36,511 nucleotides of DNA from Bacteroidales bacterium (lineage in GTDB: Bacteria > Bacteroidota > Bacteroidia > Bacteroidales > UBA932), in NCBI GenBank assembly GCA_017477465.1, contig JAFUVU010000043.1:1-36511 (forward strand), read 5' to 3'. Under the pieces are notes generated by a model. That model made no database searches, had not been told where the DNA came from, and saw only the letters and a program-made list of their open reading frames with translations. Made by a program: the position numbers and the translations under genes. Below, piece by piece: positions 31,266-36,511 of the stretch (position 1 is the stretch's first letter; each line of letters opens with the position of its first letter).

Positions 31266-33842
31266 TTATTGATTGATTGGGGGTTGCGTGCCACGGATTT
31301 TGGCCGATAGTTGGTTGCCCAGGCCGATTGTGTAGCCTTCGGAGCAGAAGAAGAGGCGGTTGAAGCTGTCGGCAAGCACTACTATCGGCAGGCGGCCGCC
31401 AAGCTTCTGACTACCTATCAAAGCCTTGCCGATGCTGCCGGAAGGAGCGTCGATCCCGAAGATGACGTTGGAAGGAAGCGTACCGTAGCGCCCGGCGGCA
31501 ATCTCCTGCTGCAAGCGCTCCAGCGAAGAGGCCGATTGGCACAGCAGCACGATGGGCCGTCCCCAGGCGTCAAGCTCGGCCTTAGCGGCGGCAAGGTCCC
31601 TAAGCACATGATTAGTAGGCTCTTTCCCCGGATCCAAAATAGCCAGGGCGTAAAAACCGCGGCCCGTCGCCGAAAGGATGGAGCGCGCGGAACCATCGGC
31701 AGAAGTAAAGAGCGATTCCGCGTCCAGGAAGCCGATTACAGGCACGCTACCGGAAGGTTCGTCGATTATGAGTGGCGCCACCGTCGTCTGTCCAGACTCG
31801 ATTCGCAGGAATTGCATCGTCACAGGCACGGACCCATCGGAGAGGCGGTTGCCCGACACCAGAAGATACAGCCCCTCGTCCAAAGTGCAGCCGTCCTTGA
31901 AAACGTGCTGCCAGTCAACGCCGCCGCCCATGTCAAGCTCGCCCTCGTCAAAGGTGAGCAGCCTGGGGCGCCCATCATCAATGCGCGAAAGCGTGAAATG
32001 GCTGTAATACTTAGGGTTATCAACCGAATTGCGCCCGGAGTAACTAAGCTGCAATGTCCCCTGCAAAGGGGCCGATGCCACGCTGCCGCCGCCAAAGGAC
32101 ACATCCAGCCATCGGCCTTCCTGCAGATACTGCACTTTGCCGGTCACCGGGTCTTTCTGCGCTGGGAAGCCGAGCGCCCTTGCGGCCGATACGAAGAAGA
32201 TGTCACGCGAACGGGCGTCGCAGCTGCGCGTCTCAAAGACAGCCTGCGGCGACATGGGAATACGCCAGGCCAGGGGATTATCCTCGACTGTTATGCTGTC
32301 CCGCACCCAGCCGACAAGAGCCTCGGGCGACTGGGGTGCAGGCGTAAAATGCTCCCGGAAATAGCCGTAGAACGGCGTGAGGAACTCGTTTTCCACGCGG
32401 GCGCCAAGGAAGTTATCGGCAACGTAATAATCCTGCAGGATGTCAAGGGAGACGTCGTGCAAATCCTTGGTGCTGAGGGCCTCCAGGACAGCCTCTATAC
32501 GCTCGTGATTGCCGCAGGCCGCCATGAAGTCCTTGATGGTCTCGGCGTTTCCGCGGGACTGCACAAGCACGTTTGCCATGTGATGCCCATAGCCCTGCTC
32601 TGCAGTGAACGCAAGCGCCTCATCCATAGTTGGAAAGCCCGCCTCATAGGCATGCCTCAGGGAATCCTCCCTTGCAAAGCGAATGTTGTTAAGTGCGCGC
32701 TGCTCGTCGCTGACCGGCGGAGTATTGGCACTTTCCGGAGGAGGGACAATCGTAAGAGACTCCTTCAGGGGAAGAGTGCCCCACGGAACCCTTCCAAGCT
32801 TGATTTCAACGTTCTCATCCTTGCCGAAAGATACCTTCTTATAGCCAAAGTGCCCGTCCTTGGAGGCCCAGACCAGAAGATCCCCCAGGCCGGATTTGAT
32901 GAAGGTACGGCCGTCCTTATCGGCATATTTTGTCACTGCGGGGTAGAATTCCGCGTAATTGTAGATGCAGAAATCCACGCGGGCGCTGTCGGCCGGGGTG
33001 CCGTCGGCACTTATTATGCGAAAATTTACGCGCGCGGTCTTGGCATAATTGTCTATCAGATTTACTTCCGTGTAGTTGGGGCTTTCAAGCACCACTTCCT
33101 CGGGCCCGTCGTACTTGCCGAAAACCTTGGTATGCATGAGCATGGCCCGGGAAGCAGGAGAGTTGAACCAGCCAAGGTCCAGCACCGGTTCGGGCTCGCA
33201 GGCGCCAAGGAAATGCCACTGTCCGTCGGCCCAGGCTTCCACCCAGGCGTGGTTGTCGTCTGTGTGCGCCCAGCGGGGCGTATAAACTTGCCGTGCAGGG
33301 ATGCCGACGCTGCGCAGCGCCGCAACGGTGAAGGTGGATTCCTCGCCGCATCGGCCGAGGGCGTTCTTCACGGTATTGAGGGGCGATGAAGTGCGGGCGT
33401 CGGAGGGCTGATAAGTCACCTTCTCATGGCACCAGTGGTTGACTTCCAGGATTGCATCGGCCATCGGGAGGCCCTGGATGCGGGGAAGCAGCTCCTGCTG
33501 GAAAACAGCCCTGTGGCCGTCCAGATTCTCGTTGTTCACGCGTACCGGCAGCACAAAGTGACGGAACTCGCGCTCGGGGACATTCCATCTGTCGCGAACC
33601 TTCATGGCCGCCCGCACGTTTTCAAGATAAAAACTTGAGGGATAGTCGCTTACGTCGGCACTGGGCATGTAGGCATAAAGGAATTCCAAGGCCTCTTTTT
33701 CACTGGCCGACGCCTCCTCCGGAATAGCCATGAAAGCCTTAAGAGGGCCTTTGCTGCGGGCGATATAGTCTGAATGATAAGAGGCTCCCCCGCTGCATGA
33801 CAGCAGAGAGAGCCCCAGGATAAATAGGCTTATTTTTTTCAT
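31266..33842 (-). CDS. Transglutaminase-like lipoprotein
   Basis: 858 codons. The signal peptide MKKISLFILGLSLLSCSGGA has lipobox LLSC. Residues about 110-230 hold the transglutaminase core with a complete triad: Cys165 in ALGRCGEESTFTV, His198 in HTDDNHAWVEAW, and the Asp of LDLGWF. The rest is beta-rich and contains a carboxypeptidase-regulatory-like insert (ADSARVDFCIYNYAEF, DKDGRTFIKSGLGDLLVW). In bacteria this fold more often hydrolyses peptides or amides than cross-links them. Its ATG overlaps the stop of the M64 gene (TAATG), so both are made together. I infer a joint surface or periplasmic role in protein or peptide breakdown. Confidence 0.85.
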   Translation of the reverse strand: MKKISLFILGLSLLSCSGGASYHSDYIARSKGPLKAFMAIPEEASASEKEALEFLYAYMPSADVSDYPSSFYLENVRAAMKVRDRWNVPEREFRHFVLPVRVNNENLDGHRAVFQQELLPRIQGLPMADAILEVNHWCHEKVTYQPSDARTSSPLNTVKNALGRCGEESTFTVAALRSVGIPARQVYTPRWAHTDDNHAWVEAWADGQWHFLGACEPEPVLDLGWFNSPASRAMLMHTKVFGKYDGPEEVVLESPNYTEVNLIDNYAKTARVNFRIISADGTPADSARVDFCIYNYAEFYPAVTKYADKDGRTFIKSGLGDLLVWASKDGHFGYKKVSFGKDENVEIKLGRVPWGTLPLKESLTIVPPPESANTPPVSDEQRALNNIRFAREDSLRHAYEAGFPTMDEALAFTAEQGYGHHMANVLVQSRGNAETIKDFMAACGNHERIEAVLEALSTKDLHDVSLDILQDYYVADNFLGARVENEFLTPFYGYFREHFTPAPQSPEALVGWVRDSITVEDNPLAWRIPMSPQAVFETRSCDARSRDIFFVSAARALGFPAQKDPVTGKVQYLQEGRWLDVSFGGGSVASAPLQGTLQLSYSGRNSVDNPKYYSHFTLSRIDDGRPRLLTFDEGELDMGGGVDWQHVFKDGCTLDEGLYLLVSGNRLSDGSVPVTMQFLRIESGQTTVAPLIIDEPSGSVPVIGFLDAESLFTSADGSARSILSATGRGFYALAILDPGKEPTNHVLRDLAAAKAELDAWGRPIVLLCQSASSLERLQQEIAAGRYGTLPSNVIFGIDAPSGSIGKALIGSQKLGGRLPIVVLADSFNRLFFCSEGYTIGLGNQLSAKIRGTQPPINQ

Positions 33843-35896
33843 TAAAAGTCTTCTAAAACAGGCGGAACCATTGTCATGGGATACGGCGGAACAATGTCTG
33901 ACACACCTTCCGGCATAGGGGCCGGCAGGGTGATGGGACCATCGCGCAGCGGATCGTCGGGGACGTCGCTTGCCAGGAACTCTGCCAGCGTGTATGCCTC
34001 TCCTCCTGCAAGTTTCATGATGCGGTTGACAATGAGCCAGCGCTGCCAGGCTGAGAAGTAGAAACGATTGTCAATCATGCAGCTTATGGGTTCGCTGCGC
34101 CAACGGTAGAACATGCACACTGCACCGCCCTGGTACACGCCTACGCGGCTGTAAAGACTGCTTTTAGCAAGCAGGGTGCTGCTGTTTGACAGAAGTTCAT
34201 CCCAAGGCGTAACGCTGCCGGATGCCGATATATTGAGTCCGAAAGGCACTGAATTGCTGTGCTGCGATATGGCCGATACGGGAGAGCCGTAGTCTTCGTA
34301 CCAGTACTCGTCCATGAATTTGGCGAAGCTGTGGCCGCCGAATTCGTGCACAAGGACGTTTTTCCAGTCGCCATTGTTCAGGCCCTGGAGCTCCCTTTCG
34401 GCATCGGTAACTTCTTTCACAGCCGGCGGAACTGCGGTGGCGGAGACTGCCTCAAAGCCCTTGCTGGCATACCTCCAGGACAGCGATTTGCCATTGGCCT
34501 TGGAAGTTATGCAATAGGTTTTTCCGCTGTTCCAGTTACGGCTGATGCCGCCGTAGCGCGAGTCGTTGGCAATTATCAGTACGGGGACTTCGGCTATTGT
34601 GTGACTGCCGTCCATGATGTCGGGGCAGTGGTCCTCGACATAGGCGAAGACTTTTTCATCGTCGGCACTCATGTCGTTGTAGGTGCTTTCGCCCCACATT
34701 GACTTGAAGTAGCAGTCCCTTGGCGTAGTTATTGTGCCATTGCCGTCGGTAATATTGACGCCGGATTCATTGGACGCCACCCTTAAAATCCAGACCGTGA
34801 AGAAGTTACGGTAGGTTTTGAAAGGCTCTGTGCTGAAGAGCGCGTCAATGCCGGCTTTGGCGTCCAGCTCGAACTGGTCAAGCTCGCTTTCTACGTAACC
34901 GTCCGGGAGCACTACCATGGTCACAGGCTTTGCGCCGGCAACCGACGCCTGCATGTACGGAGTGAGGGGCGCCTCAACGGGATCGTACGTGTCGCCGATG
35001 TTGATTGTGCCAAAATCGGTAATGCGTGAACGATTGAGCGTCAATGTTTTGGCCGATGTCTTAGTAACGCTGCCGCCTTCGCAGGTGAAGACCATTGTGA
35101 AGCCCTCCTGCGAGCTGGGGGCAAGCGCAAGGTAATAGTCCGTGTCGGGTTGGAAGCTGCCGCTGAGGGTGACGCTGCGGGAAAGCACGTCGCCCGACCA
35201 TGACACTCCGGTGAGGATCTGCGGAAGATTGTCGGCATCAATAATCACGGGCAGCGTGCCTGCAAGGTTTCTCGTTCCCGTGAACTTGATGCTCTGCAAT
35301 TTATCCACGAGGGCGCCGGAAAGGCGGAATTTCAGAAGCGACACGACATTGTTGAAGGCGGGGCTGTCCGTCTGTTCGACGGTCTTTGCCATCGCAACCA
35401 TAGCCTGTGGGTCCGGGGAACCGGGTGTTGCCGATTGCTCCGTAGGGACAAGCAGCCTGAAGGCTGTCTCGGTGCTGTTGTAGATGCCCAGAGCCTTGAA
35501 TGCATCGGCCGGACTTATGGAATAATAGCCGTTGCCTTTATAATCGTCGCTGAAACTGTAGTTTGTAGTGAACTCCACTTTTGCGCCTTCCTCACTGGTC
35601 TGATAAGGGACCCACTGGTAATAATGGTCCGAACGGACGGCCAGCATATTGAAGCTGTCGCCGCTCTGCCAGAAGCAGGAGGCGTAGGTCCCGGCGCCGT
35701 TAAGGCTGACGCCGGCCTTGGTCTCGAATCCGGCCACGAGGGTGGACGGGGCACCCATCGGCCCCAATTCTCCCTGGCATGTGACTACGGTCCAGGGGTC
35801 TGAGGTTGATGCGGGCTCGCTCACATGGAAAGGTTCCTGCTTGCCGCAGGACAGCAGCAGCACGGCTGCCAGCATAGGACAGATTATCTTTTTCAT
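33842..35896 (-). CDS. Fimbrillin-like lipoprotein with M64 (IgA-peptidase family) metallopeptidase (module D)
   Basis: 684 codons. The signal peptide MKKIICPMLAAVLLLSCGKQ has lipobox LLSC. Residues about 40-310 are fimbrillin-like (LVAGFETKAGVSLNGAG, FWQSGDSFNMLAVRSDHYYQ). Residues about 320-600 are the M64 peptidase domain: VTMVVLPDGYVESELDQFEL, LIANDSRYGGISRNWNSGKT, and the zinc motif HEFGGHSFAKFMDEYW, with ligands His517 and His522 and catalytic Glu518. The M64 type member cleaves IgA; Bacteroides relatives are less specific. Target and cell-surface location are inferred. Its ATG overlaps the stop of small ORF D by 4 bp, and its stop overlaps the transglutaminase ATG, giving a fully coupled three-gene operon. 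Confidence 0.9.
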   Translation of the reverse strand: MKKIICPMLAAVLLLSCGKQEPFHVSEPASTSDPWTVVTCQGELGPMGAPSTLVAGFETKAGVSLNGAGTYASCFWQSGDSFNMLAVRSDHYYQWVPYQTSEEGAKVEFTTNYSFSDDYKGNGYYSISPADAFKALGIYNSTETAFRLLVPTEQSATPGSPDPQAMVAMAKTVEQTDSPAFNNVVSLLKFRLSGALVDKLQSIKFTGTRNLAGTLPVIIDADNLPQILTGVSWSGDVLSRSVTLSGSFQPDTDYYLALAPSSQEGFTMVFTCEGGSVTKTSAKTLTLNRSRITDFGTINIGDTYDPVEAPLTPYMQASVAGAKPVTMVVLPDGYVESELDQFELDAKAGIDALFSTEPFKTYRNFFTVWILRVASNESGVNITDGNGTITTPRDCYFKSMWGESTYNDMSADDEKVFAYVEDHCPDIMDGSHTIAEVPVLIIANDSRYGGISRNWNSGKTYCITSKANGKSLSWRYASKGFEAVSATAVPPAVKEVTDAERELQGLNNGDWKNVLVHEFGGHSFAKFMDEYWYEDYGSPVSAISQHSNSVPFGLNISASGSVTPWDELLSNSSTLLAKSSLYSRVGVYQGGAVCMFYRWRSEPISCMIDNRFYFSAWQRWLIVNRIMKLAGGEAYTLAEFLASDVPDDPLRDGPITLPAPMPEGVSDIVPPYPMTMVPPVLEDF

Positions 35897-36042
35897 AGTC
35901 CGGGCGAATTATATTCCGGAGCGAAACCGGGGTCAAACGGATCTACATGGAAACCTTCCTGGCCGCTGGCTTCCAGCAGTATGCTGTCGGCCGATGATAG
36001 CAGGATGGAAATCGATAGGGGTTGCAAATACTTATCCTTCAT
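35893..36042 (-). CDS. Small leader-like ORF D, upstream of the M64 lipoprotein
   Basis: 49 codons from ATG 36042: MKDKYLQPLSISILLSSADS, then ILLEASG and an acidic tail rich in Asp, Pro, Phe and Gly. It has the placement, length and tail of ORFs A-C, and the MK.K start of A, but its core (DSILLEAS) lacks the Cys of EGVVCxS. The stop overlaps the lipoprotein ATG (ATGA). The promoter box at 36048-36055 supports this start. Confidence 0.6.
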   Translation of the reverse strand: MKDKYLQPLSISILLSSADSILLEASGQEGFHVDPFDPGFAPEYNSPGL

Positions 36043-36047
36043 AAGTG

Positions 36048-36055
36048 CAAAGATA
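36048..36055 (-). promoter_or_regulatory. -7 promoter box (TATCTTTG) of module D
   Basis: TATCTTTG on the minus strand matches TAnnTTTG, only 5 bp upstream of ATG 36042, and directly follows the T-tract of the EF-G terminator. The leader of ORF D is therefore very short. Confidence 0.6.
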
Positions 36056-36060
36056 CAAAA

Positions 36061-36089
36061 AATCCGGGCTCTTAGACAGAGTCCGGATT
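36061..36089 (-). terminator. Terminator of the EF-G gene
   Basis: AATCCGGGCTC (36061-36071) pairs with GAGTCCGGATT (36079-36089) with one mismatch; on the minus strand the hairpin is followed by TTTTTTGT. Confidence 0.75.
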
Positions 36090-36106
36090 CTTTTTGAAAA
36101 GAGTGA

Positions 36107-36511
36107 TTAGTCTTCTTCCTGCTCCTGGGCTGCGTATTCCGCGAGGAGTTTGGTCTGGACGTCGGCGGGAACTTGGACGTACTCGGCAAACTTCATCTGG
36201 AAGGTGGCGCTGCCGCCGGTGAGGGAGCTCAGGATGGTGGAGTAGCGGTAAAGCTCTGCAAGCGGAACGCGTGCGTGAAGGACGGTGAAGCCCTTGTCCA
36301 TATCCTGGTTCATGATCATGCCGCGACGGGTATTGAGGTCACTCATGCAAGGGCCGACATACTCGTTGGGGGTTATGATATCTACGTTATAGATGGGCTC
36401 CAGAATCTTAGGGCCTGCGTTGCGGAAGGCCTCTTTGAAGGCGTTGCGGCCGGCGATGATGAAGGCGATTTCCTTGGAGTCCACCGGGTGCATCTTACCG
36501 TCGTAAACATA
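36107..36511 (-). CDS. fusA: Elongation factor G, C-terminal part (partial)
   Basis: The gene enters from the right edge; the last 135 codons are visible. The reading frame continues upstream as YVYDGK before MHPVDSKEIAFIIAGRNAFK, the end of EF-G domain IV. Domain V follows: KILEPIYNVDIITPNEYVG and SDLNTRRGMIMNQ, then LHARVPLAELYRYSTILSSL and the Gly-rich TGGSATFQMKFAEYVQVP. The ATG at 36493 is internal, not the start. EF-G drives ribosome translocation; Bacteroidota often have two paralogs, and the visible part does not tell which one this is. Confidence 0.9.
   Translation of the reverse strand, partial: YVYDGKMHPVDSKEIAFIIAGRNAFKEAFRNAGPKILEPIYNVDIITPNEYVGPCMSDLNTRRGMIMNQDMDKGFTVLHARVPLAELYRYSTILSSLTGGSATFQMKFAEYVQVPADVQTKLLAEYAAQEQEED

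Noticed and set aside
31311-33389. 692-codon open frame antisense to the transglutaminase-like gene
   Set aside because: It is a by-product of the GC-rich codon use of the real gene, which has a signal peptide, a complete catalytic triad and start/stop overlap with the M64 gene. The antisense translation has no recognisable domain.

Overview
This is chromosomal DNA of a Bacteroidales bacterium, probably an uncultured gut or rumen lineage. The evidence is the repeated Bacteroidota promoter box TAnnTTTG upstream of genes on both strands, the many lipoproteins with fimbrillin-like, BACON, Big_2 and BspA-type domains, and a serine recombinase that closely resembles the Bacteroides DNA invertase Mpi. 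I did not see tRNA, rRNA or CRISPR sequence.

Layout. 1-3000 is a decayed strip: the end of an FtsX-type permease, a truncated FtsX copy, a small lipoprotein, remnants of a DUF4143 ATPase and a Phd/YefM antitoxin, and an intact AbrB-acyltransferase pair. 3000-6000 holds a Big_2 lipoprotein and a CotH-kinase lipoprotein. 6086-7751 is a three-gene run (cytidylate-kinase-like protein, outer-membrane barrel, PCC/DUF296 protein). Two DUF4143 ATPases (7805-9154 and 14505-15695) bracket the central locus. 20953-31102 is mostly metabolic: a membrane TPR-LuxR regulator, an AXE1 esterase plus split transketolase operon, a phosphodiesterase with a NagB-PIG-L fusion and a canonical NagB, and an OhrR/peroxidase/ferritin operon. 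31266-36042 is an operon encoding an M64 metallopeptidase lipoprotein and a transglutaminase-like lipoprotein. The window ends inside an EF-G gene.

Central result. Four secreted lipoproteins with a fimbrillin-like N-terminus and unrelated C-terminal parts (LRR at 9606-11738, none recognised at 13485-14447, Big_2 at 16723-20616, M64 peptidase at 33842-35896) are each preceded, coupled or nearly so, by a 49-51 codon ORF of one family (pattern YF-P-E, then EGVVCxS, then an acidic Gly/Pro/Phe tail). Two of these modules face away from each other around an Mpi-type invertase and a membrane-anchored AraC regulator. The 17-bp sequence GAACGTTATTTTTCACC occurs inverted at both ends of that segment, inside the small ORFs. 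The left module has a promoter and ATG inside the segment. The right module has neither. Inversion of the 1441-bp segment would join the promoter and ATGAAAGAAAAA in frame to the right small ORF, giving exactly 50 codons, the same as the left one. I read this as an unproven flip-flop switch between an LRR surface lipoprotein and a second fimbrillin-like lipoprotein, carrying its own invertase and regulator.

Function assignments rest on reading motifs by eye. No database search or structure prediction was possible.
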